Source of the DNA: a virus
Reading direction: 5' to 3' (one strand)
DNA length: 38,212 nt
IMG/VR virus record: IMGVR_UViG_3300035682_000087
Span: 1 to 38,212 of that record
This document shows positions 1 through 5,652 of this stretch, in pieces. A program made the position numbers and the translations under genes. The notes under the pieces are model-generated. The model did no database searches, was not told the DNA's origin, and saw only the letters and a list, made by a program, of their open reading frames with translations. Numbering within the stretch: position 1 is the first letter of the stretch; the number at the start of each line of letters is the position of its first letter.

Positions 1-120
1 GCCGACCAGCATGCCGACCAGCATGCCGACCAGCATGCCGACCAGCATGCCGACCAGCATGCCGACCAGCATGCCGACCAGCATGCCGACCAGCATGCCG
101 ACCAGCATGCCGACCAGCAC
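1..120. repeat. 12-bp tandem repeat array, left end
   Basis: Ten tandem copies of GCCGACCAGCAT; the tenth (109-120) ends in AC instead of AT. Each unit contains the palindrome GCATGC. The array continues the one at the right end (38105-38212): the first 99 bases equal the last 99, so the contig closes on itself. The unit length is a multiple of three and contains no stop in any frame, so all six frames are open; the MPTS-repeat reading is therefore not evidence of coding. Iteron-like protein-binding function is possible but unproven. Confidence 0.95.
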
Positions 121-330
121 GAGCGCCACGAGCGCCACGAGCGGCAGCGCACGAGTAGCACGGCGCACGCTCCACGCTCCACGAGCTCCACGCGCTGCCT
201 ACGCTGCCTACGCTGCCTACGCTGTCGCTGTCGCGCCACGTAGGCACGTAGGCACGTAGCCACGTAGCTACGTAGGCACGTAGCTAGTAGCTAGTGGCTA
301 GTGTCTAGTGTGTCTAAGTGACACAGCCTA
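121..330. repeat. Graded low-complexity repeat cascade
   Basis: Directly after the 12-mers the sequence passes through successive short, imperfect tandem repeats: GAGCGCCAC twice, CACGCTC twice, TGCCTACGC three times, TGTCGC, ACGTAGGC-type units, then 7-mers of the form CTAGTNN at about 283-312. A GTGTC/GACAC inverted pair lies at its right edge. Together with 331-574 this is a gene-free interval of about 570 bases. The remainder (331-470) is unique GC-rich DNA with more CTAG sites at about 425-455 and shows no recognisable RNA or gene. Confidence 0.8.
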
Positions 331-492
331 CTATAGGCACGTGCGCGGGGGCGAACGGCGTGACAGTGTGGCGCACCGGAAGCTGGGGTCACCGCCCCAC
401 GCACTACCGCAAGCGTAGCGCGACCCTAGCCACTAGATAGCGCATAGTCCTAGTAGGCTCAATAAATCCTTGCACGTACACACATTTACTAT

Positions 493-520
493 TGCGTATG
501 CTGATGGATGGCCGTATACA
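493..520 (+). promoter_or_regulatory. Possible promoter of the rightward arm
   Basis: TTGCGT (493-498), a 16-base spacer and TATACA (515-520) could be a sigma70-like promoter. The predicted leader contains a direct repeat GTGCCGGA before the first gene. Only four of six positions match in each box, so this is a weak call; position before the first rightward gene is the main support. Confidence 0.3.
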
Positions 521-574
521 TAGGGTGTGCCGGATGTGCCGGACCTTTTACCTCATTAGATAGGATATCGCCAT

Positions 575-760
575 ATGACGCAAGCACAGCGGGACCGCAT
601 CGCCGGTGCGGTCAATCGTTTCACCGATGCTCGCATCGCTCTAGCAAACGCACGTTATGCGAAGAAAAACGGCAACGTTTCCGCGATCGTCGGTTACGTG
701 CGGCGCGCCAAGATGATGCACGCTATCGGGTTGCGTGATCTTCGCAGCGGCTCGAAATAG
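575..760 (+). CDS. Small helical basic protein, unknown function
   Basis: This encodes 61 residues, rich in Ala, Arg and Lys, predicted largely helical, with no membrane segment or known motif. The ATG follows an AGGAT Shine-Dalgarno at a good distance, which favours this frame over the overlapping reading frame that starts at 508. It is the first gene of the rightward arm and lies 43 bases before the clamp gene. I do not recognise a family; a small nucleic-acid-binding or host-takeover protein would fit its basic composition, but that is only inference. Confidence 0.6.
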   Translation: MTQAQRDRIAGAVNRFTDARIALANARYAKKNGNVSAIVGYVRRAKMMHAIGLRDLRSGSK

Positions 761-803
761 TACACACTGTCCACATTCCCCCTCTCGCCACCAGGTCCCC
801 ACT

Positions 804-1412
804 ATGTCCAAAGTCACGTTGTCCCTCCGTTCCCTCCGCTACGTCCTTCCGCACGTGTCTACCGAAGCGTCACGGCCAATTCTAGGTGGCGTCCTACTCG
901 AACCGTCCGGCGTGATCGTCGCCACCAACGGGAAGACACTTGTCTCGTATGCTCACGCTGTGTCCGGTGTTACTCGTCCGATTATCGTCGCATTCCCGAA
1001 GCTTGCAGCGAAAGGCGATACGCTGGAATTCACGATGCCGGCGGAAAACGACAACACTCCGATTGTGGCACGTGTGCTAACAGACCGCGGTATGGAAATT
1101 GAGCGCGTGATCCTCCGCGAAGTGGAAGGGCCGTTCCCGAACTGGCGCAACGTTTTCCCGGCAAGCGACGCTAAACCGATTCCGGCGGTTGGAGTCGATC
1201 CCGAACTACTGGCGCGGTTCTATGTGAAAGGCTCAAAAGAGCTTGAGTCGATAGTGCTTGAATTCTTCTCCCCGGAAAGCGCCATTCGTGTCACGTACCC
1301 AAAGCGCCCCGAAGTTGCCGGGCTCATCATGCCGGTGCGGGTGACGATAACACCCGATACGGGTTGGGTGATGCGAAGTGCTGCCTGGGAACCGGTCCCG
1401 CCTGTCGACTGA
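804..1412 (+). CDS. DnaN-like DNA sliding clamp, short form
   Basis: This 202-residue protein resembles the bacterial DNA polymerase III beta subunit. RPILGGVLLE (24-33) followed by VATNGKTLV matches the first clamp domain; EGPFPNWRNVFP (108-119) matches the FPDYRRVLP segment that opens the third domain; LIMPVRV (174-180) matches the C-terminal MPMRL signature. Bacterial DnaN has about 370 residues and three domains, so this looks like a two-domain clamp, as in T4 gp45 or PCNA, which are trimers. The ATG at 804 follows an AGG and is preferred to 735, which overlaps the upstream gene. No phage DNA polymerase is seen, so it probably serves or redirects the host polymerase. The family call rests on motifs only. 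Confidence 0.75.
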   Translation: MSKVTLSLRSLRYVLPHVSTEASRPILGGVLLEPSGVIVATNGKTLVSYAHAVSGVTRPIIVAFPKLAAKGDTLEFTMPAENDNTPIVARVLTDRGMEIERVILREVEGPFPNWRNVFPASDAKPIPAVGVDPELLARFYVKGSKELESIVLEFFSPESAIRVTYPKRPEVAGLIMPVRVTITPDTGWVMRSAAWEPVPPVD

Positions 1413-1415
1413 CTA

Positions 1416-1479
1416 AGGCGAAACTAGGGACGTGCAAGCGTCCCTAGTCTGTCCGGTAGATACCGGCACTGATGAGCCT
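1416..1479 (+). ncRNA. Type II hammerhead self-cleaving ribozyme
   Basis: All invariant parts are present in order. Stem II 3' strand AGGC (1416-1419) is followed by GAA (1420-1422). Stem III is a perfect 10-bp helix (1423-1432 with 1439-1448) closed by UGCAAG and starts with the required A15.1-U16.1 pair. Cleavage nucleotide C17 is 1449, giving the classical GUC site. Stem I is UG/CA, a bulged U, then CCGGU/ACCGG around AGAU (1450-1468). The core CUGAUGA is 1469-1475, and stem II 5' strand GCCU (1476-1479) pairs with AGGC, including the conserved G10.1-C11.1. The molecule is open in stem II, hence type II. It begins 3 bases after the clamp stop codon and should cut the transcript between 1449 and 1450. 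Confidence 0.92.
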
Positions 1480-1498
1480 ACGCCCCGCACACCCCACT

Positions 1499-1612
1499 AT
1501 GCGCCCACACACAACCGCTCGCCCATTCCTTGAACGTCGCCCTGGTGTCGCCGTTATCGGCCTTTTCGCCCTTTGGGTGGCTACTGGAATCCTAGAAGGG
1601 TTGGGCCTCTAA
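1499..1612 (+). CDS. Micro membrane protein A1 (37 aa)
   Basis: A 37-residue peptide with an Arg-rich N-terminus (ARPFLERR) and one hydrophobic helix (GVAVIGLFALWVATGILEGL). It is a paralogue of the peptide at 2218-2319: both share RP-x-FLERR, a G-rich start of the helix, GLF-x-LW and (I/V)LEGLG at the C-terminus. The paralogy is the main evidence that it is coding. Its TAA overlaps the next ATG (TAATG). There is no clear Shine-Dalgarno; an in-frame ATG at 1472 inside the ribozyme core would give nine extra residues. Inner-membrane location is likely. Holin-like, lysis-inhibition or superinfection roles are possible; none can be shown. Confidence 0.7.
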   Translation: MRPHTTARPFLERRPGVAVIGLFALWVATGILEGLGL

Positions 1613-1851
1613 TGACCACGACTGACACTATCCGCGCGAAAGTCGCAGACAGTCGCGCCGTAACCAAATTCCGCGACGCACCTAGCGAGCTTGCGGCCGC
1701 TCATCCTGAGCTTGCCCGGCGCGCCACTGTTGCGCGGCAGACAAGTGGCATGCTAGGCACTACGTACACGTACCGGCTTCACGCGGATAGGACGGCCGCG
1801 CACAAATACGCGAACGGGCAGGACAATAGCGTACGGCTCGTTATCCCGTGA
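1612..1851 (+). CDS. Hypothetical protein (79 aa)
   Basis: The ATG at 1612 overlaps the TAA of the preceding micro membrane gene, with AGAAGGG about 12 bases upstream. The product starts MTTTDTIRAKVADSRAV and contains an Ala-rich stretch (SELAAAHPELARRATVARQ) followed by a more polar C-terminal half with several Tyr, His and Arg residues. There is no membrane segment and no recognised family. Translational coupling to the membrane peptide suggests a joint role. The longer frame starting at 1573 would overlap the paralogous peptide and has no better start signal. Confidence 0.65.
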   Translation: MTTTDTIRAKVADSRAVTKFRDAPSELAAAHPELARRATVARQTSGMLGTTYTYRLHADRTAAHKYANGQDNSVRLVIP

Positions 1852-1858
1852 TTAGCTA

Positions 1859-1887
1859 TTGACGCCTGCAACGCTCGCACGTACTAT
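1859..1887 (+). promoter_or_regulatory. Sigma70-like promoter
   Basis: TTGACG (1859-1864), exactly 17 bases, then TACTAT (1882-1887), placed just after a stop codon and about 45 bases before the next ATG. This would drive the cluster starting at 1934. The same box geometry recurs upstream of the replication operon and the glycosyltransferase gene. Confidence 0.55.
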
Positions 1888-1933
1888 GATCTTGACACTG
1901 GACCACACACCACACCACACCAATAGGTGACGT

Positions 1934-2221
1934 ATGACCACGTACAACGGCTGGCAGAATTACGAGACCTGGCGCGTGAATCTGGAAATGCTCGATGGAC
2001 AGACAGCGGACGACTTCGGCGTTTCCGCACGCGACGTAGAAGACGACAAGGACGGCGCAACGGCGCGACTCGCCACGGCGCTTGAAGAAAGCGTAAACGA
2101 GTTTGTAGAGTCGCAATCGTCCGGGTTTGCGCTCGGCTTGGCGCAGTCGTTTTTGAGCGCCGTAGACTGGGCGGAAATCGCGGAACACTTCATAGATGAC
2201 CTAGATGAGGCCGGACGATGA
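1934..2221 (+). CDS. YNGWxNYETW-family small acidic protein (95 aa)
   Basis: The N-terminus reads MTTYNGWQNYETWRVNLEM, the hallmark of a widespread family of small phage and plasmid proteins of unknown function, usually recognisable by YNGWxNYETW. The C-terminus, VDWAEIAEHFIDD, also matches the family, whose members often end in a similar W-x-EIAEH motif. The middle is acidic (VEDDKDGA). AGGTGA sits at good distance before the ATG and a promoter lies at 1859-1887. Its TGA overlaps the ATG of micro membrane protein A2. Members are often found near anti-restriction or early mobile-element genes; no activity can be assigned here. Confidence 0.85.
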   Translation: MTTYNGWQNYETWRVNLEMLDGQTADDFGVSARDVEDDKDGATARLATALEESVNEFVESQSSGFALGLAQSFLSAVDWAEIAEHFIDDLDEAGR

Positions 2222-2319
2222 GCCGGCCCTCGTTCCTTGAGCGACGCCAGGGCGGCGCTATTTTCGGCTTGTTCGTGCTCTGGCTTGCGCTCGGAGTGCT
2301 TGAAGGGTTGGGCTACTAG
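2218..2319 (+). CDS. Micro membrane protein A2 (33 aa)
   Basis: A 33-residue peptide with MSRPSFLERRQGG followed by a single hydrophobic helix (AIFGLFVLWLALGVLEGLGY). It is a paralogue of A1 at 1499-1612 (shared FLERR, GLF-x-LW, VLEGLG). A TGAGG site stands 7 bases before the ATG. The start overlaps the previous stop as ATGA, and the TAG shares its G with the GTG start of the next gene. The positive N-terminus before the helix predicts the N-terminus in the cytoplasm. Conservation of both ends between copies at divergent DNA sequence argues for selection on the protein. Confidence 0.75.
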   Translation: MSRPSFLERRQGGAIFGLFVLWLALGVLEGLGY

Positions 2320-2489
2320 TGGCCCGCAACGCCCCCCATCGCAGCAACGCAACCCCAGCGGAGTACCCGCTGGGAACGCTTAAGCAAGAGCCCTTGCAAG
2401 AGTCTGACGAAATCCAGCAGCTTGCTCGTTCGCTTGCGGCTGATGGCTATCCGGACCTCTTGCGAGTCTTGCACGTTCCCATATATTGA
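2319..2489 (+). CDS. Hypothetical protein, GTG start (56 aa)
   Basis: The GTG shares one base with the TAG of micro membrane gene A2. The product is 56 residues; its C-terminal part, ARSLAADGYPDLLRVL (residues 36-51), matches ARSLSADSYPELSRYL in the protein encoded at 3490-3675, so the two are paralogues over this helix-turn segment. The shared motif supports the GTG start and the coding call. Function unknown. A promoter for the next cluster appears to overlap the end of this gene. Confidence 0.6.
   Translation: MARNAPHRSNATPAEYPLGTLKQEPLQESDEIQQLARSLAADGYPDLLRVLHVPIY
2460..2487 (+). promoter_or_regulatory. Sigma70-like promoter overlapping gene end
   Basis: TTGCGA (2460-2465), 16 bases, TATATT (2482-2487; five of six). 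Predicted transcription start near 2494 would place a perfect stem-loop at the very 5' end of the transcript. Confidence 0.45.
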
Positions 2490-2497
2490 CACAATAG

Positions 2498-2520
2498 CCG
2501 GACGGTATCGCGCCGTCCGG
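2498..2520 (+). promoter_or_regulatory. 5' leader stem-loop
   Basis: CCGGACGG (2498-2505) and CCGTCCGG (2513-2520) form a perfect 8-bp stem with loop TATCGCG. No U-tract follows, so it is not an ordinary terminator. At the start of the predicted transcript it could protect mRNA from decay or bind a regulator. Confidence 0.6.
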
Positions 2521-2546
2521 ACACCACAACTCGCCAGGTGATCGCC

Positions 2547-2771
2547 ATGATCATTTACACAAAGTCTCTCCCCTCGTTTTCGTTTTCCGGCGTTCGCACC
2601 TATCGCGCCGGTGAACTTGTCGAGTATACCGGTGAGTATGTTCGCGAGAACGATGGCACGATTCTCTTCTCGCTGGTCATTATCGGAGACTCTTACCGCG
2701 TCGGAGCCCCGCTTGTGACCTATACCGCGCCTGAACTCGCGTGCGACATTTACCCGGCCGCAAGCCGGTAA
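2547..2771 (+). CDS. Hypothetical protein (74 aa)
   Basis: The ATG at 2547 stands about 7 bases after CAGGTGA, which favours it over the in-frame GTG at 2538. The product begins MIIYTKSLPSFSFSG and is rich in beta-prone residues (VRTYRAGELVEYTGEYV, ILFSLVIIGDSYRVG), suggesting a small beta-barrel or SH3-like fold. No membrane helix, no zinc ligands and no recognised family. First gene of a cluster that probably starts at the promoter at 2460-2487. Confidence 0.65.
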   Translation: MIIYTKSLPSFSFSGVRTYRAGELVEYTGEYVRENDGTILFSLVIIGDSYRVGAPLVTYTAPELACDIYPAASR

Positions 2772-2800
2772 CCCCATCACAACCAGCCAAGAGAACCAAC

Positions 2801-2992
2801 ATGACCACCGATTATGCATTTGTGTGCGGCACACGCAAGGTGATCCAGACCGTGACCACGGTGCCGTACTGGGTCGTGGTCTGTGCCACATGTGGCGGGT
2901 ATGGCAAGAAACGGCACACCACTCGCAAGAGTGCGACCGACGCATGTATTCGTGACAGCGGCCGTCCGTGCCCACTGTGCGGCGCATCATGA
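2801..2992 (+). CDS. Small zinc-ribbon-like protein (63 aa)
   Basis: The product starts MTTDYAFVCGTRKVI and contains CATCGGYGKK (about residues 29-38) and a C-terminal CPLCGAS, two CxxC knuckles about 28 residues apart; the CxxCxGxG form of the first resembles DnaJ-type zinc motifs. A single zinc ion bound by four cysteines is the likely fold. ATG at 2801 has a purine-rich GAGA upstream and avoids overlap with the previous gene. Its TGA overlaps the next ATG. Nucleic-acid or protein-binding adaptor is the usual role of such peptides; the target is unknown. Confidence 0.7.
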   Translation: MTTDYAFVCGTRKVIQTVTTVPYWVVVCATCGGYGKKRHTTRKSATDACIRDSGRPCPLCGAS

Positions 2993-3234
2993 CCACCTGG
3001 ACCACTGCCGCAAAGCTTGACGCCATCCGCGAAACGCTTGCCGACGCGCTTGAAGCCGAAGCCGATTTTCGGCACCTAGGCGCTTTGATTTATGCGCGTG
3101 AAATGGCACTGGTGGCGGTAACGTGCCGCGAGCAGATCGCCCGCCTCGAAGCCGAAACGCCGCGCCGTCGCTTGCTGACCGCCGGGCGCATTCCGGCCCG
3201 CTCATCCATCACCACAACCGGAGAAGCCAAGTAA
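2989..3234 (+). CDS. Hypothetical helical protein (81 aa)
   Basis: The ATG overlaps the previous stop (ATGA), and the TAA overlaps the next ATG. The product, starting MTTWTTAAKLDAIRETLAD, is a long amphipathic helix or helical hairpin (ALEAEADF, CREQIARLEAETPRRR), probably coiled coil, with a polar tail. No family recognised. Confidence 0.65.
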   Translation: MTTWTTAAKLDAIRETLADALEAEADFRHLGALIYAREMALVAVTCREQIARLEAETPRRRLLTAGRIPARSSITTTGEAK

Positions 3235-3503
3235 TGACCGCCCCGTACGTGCTCCCCACAATCAACCTCAACGGGTCGAGCGTTCGCGACCTGCTCGAAG
3301 AGCAAGTAGCAGTCCTCCGGGCCGTCGGAACGCTCCGGAGCGCATTAGCGCAAGCGTGTCCGAATGGTCGCGATTATCAGCACGCGCCGGAAACGTACCC
3401 GGCGGCGCGCCTCGAATGGGAAGCCGCCATGCAGCACCTTGAACGCATCCGCGACCGGGCCGAGTGCATCGCCGACCATATCGCCGATCATGACCGCCGG
3501 TAA
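3234..3503 (+). CDS. Hypothetical helical protein (89 aa)
   Basis: GGAGAAG stands before the ATG, which overlaps the previous TAA (TAATG). The product starts MTAPYVLPTINLNGSS, then forms helices (VRDLLEEQVAVLRAVGTL; AMQHLERIRDRAECIADHI) with a polar centre. No recognised family and no membrane segment. It overlaps the next gene by 14 bases. Confidence 0.65.
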   Translation: MTAPYVLPTINLNGSSVRDLLEEQVAVLRAVGTLRSALAQACPNGRDYQHAPETYPAARLEWEAAMQHLERIRDRAECIADHIADHDRR

Positions 3504-3675
3504 GCCGCCCCGCTGGTCCGAAGTCTTCACAGCCCGTCGCATGCAAGCGGGTTGTGAAGACGTGGCAACCGCCGCCCGGCACGATGCCCTAGACGACTTG
3601 CACGCTGTCGCCCGAAGTCTGTCTGCCGATAGCTATCCCGAGCTCTCGCGCTACCTATCCCGTCACCTGGACTGA
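3490..3675 (+). CDS. Hypothetical protein (61 aa), paralogue of 2319 gene
   Basis: The ATG at 3490 lies inside the end of the preceding gene. The product starts MTAGKPPRWSEVFTARRMQ and ends with ALDDLHAVARSLSADSYPEL, matching the C-terminal ARSLAADGYPDL of the protein encoded at 2319-2489. The N-terminal halves are unrelated, so a short C-terminal module has been kept in two contexts. Function unknown. Confidence 0.65.
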   Translation: MTAGKPPRWSEVFTARRMQAGCEDVATAARHDALDDLHAVARSLSADSYPELSRYLSRHLD

Positions 3676-3679
3676 TCCT

Positions 3680-3877
3680 ATGCCACGTTATCAGATCACC
3701 GCCATCGACAGCCGGACCGGGGAGTCCCAGCTGTCCCGCGAAGTACTGGGAGACGCCTACGGGCGCTCCTACGCAAGCCGGAAGGCTGCGGGTCGGGAAT
3801 GTCTGCATATGACCCTCGACACGGCCACTAACGGCCTGGTCTACGCACGATACACGGTCGAGGAGGTGGGCGCATGA
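3680..3877 (+). CDS. Hypothetical protein (65 aa)
   Basis: The product starts MPRYQITAIDSRTGESQLS and reads as alternating beta strands and one helix (RSYASRKAAGRECLHMTL), ending YARYTVEEVGA. It resembles a small alpha/beta domain but no family is recognised. The stop overlaps the next ATG (ATGA), so the two are probably co-translated. Confidence 0.65.
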   Translation: MPRYQITAIDSRTGESQLSREVLGDAYGRSYASRKAAGRECLHMTLDTATNGLVYARYTVEEVGA

Positions 3878-4068
3878 GTATGTACGACGATAACTTCGGG
3901 CACTGGTCCGGCGACAACGACGCCGACACGCACGAGTTCTACGCACACATCCAGCGTACCAACATCTCGAAAGTGTGCGCGGGCTGCAAGCGCCGGGTGA
4001 AGATCCAGCCCCACTACAGCTACTGTAACGCCTGCGCCGACGTGATCGAGCGCGGGGGCGAGTTTTAG
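3874..4068 (+). CDS. Small zinc-finger protein (64 aa)
   Basis: GAGGTG precedes the ATG. The acidic N-terminal half (MSMYDDNFGHWSGDND) is followed by CAGCKRRVKIQPHYSYCNAC, two CxxC pairs 13 residues apart, a classic zinc ribbon. The basic residues between the pairs could contact nucleic acid or mimic a ribosomal/RNA-polymerase zinc ribbon. Last gene of the cluster before the terminator at 4178-4207. Confidence 0.7.
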   Translation: MSMYDDNFGHWSGDNDADTHEFYAHIQRTNISKVCAGCKRRVKIQPHYSYCNACADVIERGGEF

Positions 4069-4177
4069 CGCCGTAGCGCACTCCCCGGCGGGCCGATATA
4101 TTGCGGCACGGCGTGACTGTGGTGGGCGCGTCGGACAGGCTGGGGAGCCTGGCGGGGAAGGGAAGGACAACAGAAAG

Positions 4178-4207
4178 CCCCTTAGCGTACGCGCTAAGGG
4201 GTTTTTT
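4178..4207 (+). terminator. Rho-independent terminator of rightward arm
   Basis: CCCCTTAGCG, loop TACG, CGCTAAGGGG, then six T. The stem is a perfect 10 bp. It closes the rightward cluster about 110 bases after its last gene. Confidence 0.95.
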
Positions 4208-4600
4208 GCGTGCGGTCGGCGCGTTTGACGCTATCGCCAGAGCGGGTTACTTTTCGGTGGGATTCTGACACCGTTACCTGCTCGGCCACCCCCTCTGGCC
4301 GATCAAATAACGGGATGGAGCATCACCACGAACACAATAAATCCACGAACAGACCTTGCCCTGTCTTTCGTGGTCGGCGGGTTGGGTGATGTGGCAGGAA
4401 CGGGCGGTCGAGCGTACCCGGGTTCGGATGGCATTGTGCCGGAGCAGCACCGCGATGATAAGCGGGTTAGCACCATCCCGACTAAACTGTGGCGTTAGAG
4501 GGTTTTGCTTTCGATGCGAGCGGGGAGTGAACGACACGCCGTGAGGCAGTTTCGGGACTACCGCCGGAGAAAAAGGGCCTTATCACGTTCTTGACCGACG
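4208..4600. other. Interval without a confident gene
   Basis: About 390 bases. Open frames on both strands here lack good starts and have implausible composition. One tiny basic frame, 4514-4594 (+), begins MRAGSERHAVRQFRDYRRRK and ends 7 bases before the next gene, so it could couple translation to it; support is weak. No tRNA or clear promoter was recognised. Confidence 0.5.
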
Positions 4601-4933
4601 ATGGCACAATCTCAGCGGCAAATCGAACAGCAGCAGATTGACAAGGCCACCCGCGTGCAGAACCAGGCCCACCACAAGGCCGTTCGGGAGTTCCTGCACG
4701 GGAAGGAAACTCGGAAAGAACAGGTGCGGCGGGTCCGTTCGCCGGAACGGGCGCAGGAAGCCGCTCAGGCCGCAGCGAACCGTGAACTGGCCCGAAAATA
4801 CCGTGAACTGGCGAAACAGGTCGAGTCGAGGGGCGAACTGATCCACGAACCGGCGAAGGAAGGCTACCAGCCAATGGTTCGCCGGAGAGTGATGCCAATA
4901 CGGAACCCCACCGACCCGACACCGACCCTATAA
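4601..4933 (+). CDS. Charged helical protein (110 aa), unknown
   Basis: The product is strongly charged and helical: MAQSQRQIEQQQIDKATR, HHKAVREFLHGKETRKEQ, then RAQEAAQAAANRELARKYRE, followed by a Pro-rich tail. It is probably an extended coiled coil. An in-frame stop stands two codons before the ATG, and no strong Shine-Dalgarno is visible. It is separated from the rest of the arm by the terminator at 4178-4207, so it should have its own promoter, which I cannot see, or depend on read-through. No family recognised. Confidence 0.6.
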   Translation: MAQSQRQIEQQQIDKATRVQNQAHHKAVREFLHGKETRKEQVRRVRSPERAQEAAQAAANRELARKYRELAKQVESRGELIHEPAKEGYQPMVRRRVMPIRNPTDPTPTL

Positions 4934-4979
4934 CGCACACAACCCCAGCGACTCGCACGAGTGCTGAGGTTGCGCGTTT
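4934..4979. terminator. Hairpin between convergent genes
   Basis: An imperfect inverted repeat (ACGC, ACAACC, CAGC and ACTCG against CGAGT, GCTG, GGTTG and GCGT) fills the 53-base gap between the rightward gene ending at 4933 and the leftward gene ending at 4987. It probably acts as a bidirectional terminator; the U-tract is short on both sides. Confidence 0.5.
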
Positions 4980-4986
4980 GTGGGCT

Positions 4987-5652
4987 TCACGAGCTTCGTA
5001 TCGGGTTGCCAAAGTCCTTCGGGAGCGGCCTGGCGATCAGTTTCTGGACCGGCGGCTCGTTTGCCGGCTGACCAAGTGCCCGCGCCCGGATCGGGTTGAT
5101 CCACTTCGGGCTGGCGTCGTCGGACGGCTTGCGCTTTGGCAAGATACAGTCATCTATCGGCACGAAATCGTGTGCATATACGTCGATATGCTTCGCGCCA
5201 GACTTAAATGCCGCATGATCGGGGATATACGCCACGGCGGACACCTCGTGTGTCTCTAGCTGCACCTTCCGGTTAAAAAACGTCACGCTCGGTCGGTCAA
5301 ACTCCAGCCGCTCGAACGTGCACCCGTCACGTGTCCGTACACGGTACGCACCAGCGTGCCGGAGCATCACCTTGCCGCTGCTGGGCTTCCGGGCAGGCTC
5401 AAACGGCACAAACACCCACGCAAAATTCTCGACGTTCCGGCGCGTCACGGCAATGATGCCGAATTGCCGCAAGCGGGTCATGACGTGCTTGAGATACGTC
5501 GGTGTGACCCCCCGGCGGTCCTTTTCGAGCGCCGTCGCAATCTGAGACTTCGTGACCGGGCCGGAGTCCTGCACAATCTTGATAATCCACGCGGCCACGT
5601 CTCGGCCAAGAAAGCCCGCGTCGATGCGCGGGTCCGGTTGGGTCACAGCCAT
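4987..5652 (-). CDS. Hypothetical protein with winged-helix-like N-terminus (221 aa)
   Basis: Residues 18-75 (AWIIKIVQDSGPVTKSQIAT, then LKHVMTRLRQFGIIAVTRR) look like a winged helix-turn-helix. The middle is beta-rich and contains KVQLETHEVSAVAYIPDH; the tail is Pro- and basic-rich. The start ATG lies in the last codons of the upstream micro membrane gene (10-base overlap). It is the last gene of the leftward replication/accessory operon. A DNA-binding regulatory role is inferred from the N-terminus only. Confidence 0.65.
   Translation of the reverse strand: MAVTQPDPRIDAGFLGRDVAAWIIKIVQDSGPVTKSQIATALEKDRRGVTPTYLKHVMTRLRQFGIIAVTRRNVENFAWVFVPFEPARKPSSGKVMLRHAGAYRVRTRDGCTFERLEFDRPSVTFFNRKVQLETHEVSAVAYIPDHAAFKSGAKHIDVYAHDFVPIDDCILPKRKPSDDASPKWINPIRARALGQPANEPPVQKLIARPLPKDFGNPIRSS

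Noticed and set aside
11-259. Open frame of MPTS repeats across the 12-mer array
   Set aside because: The repeat unit is stop-free in all six frames; no Shine-Dalgarno, and the frame continues through degenerate repeats of low complexity.
2316-3026. 236-codon minus-strand frame opposite the small rightward genes
   Set aside because: Covers at least four coupled rightward genes with zinc motifs and Shine-Dalgarno sites; composition looks non-coding.
4274-4544. Overlapping open frames on both strands after the terminator
   Set aside because: No start signals, protein-like patterns or couplings; kept only as an unassigned interval.
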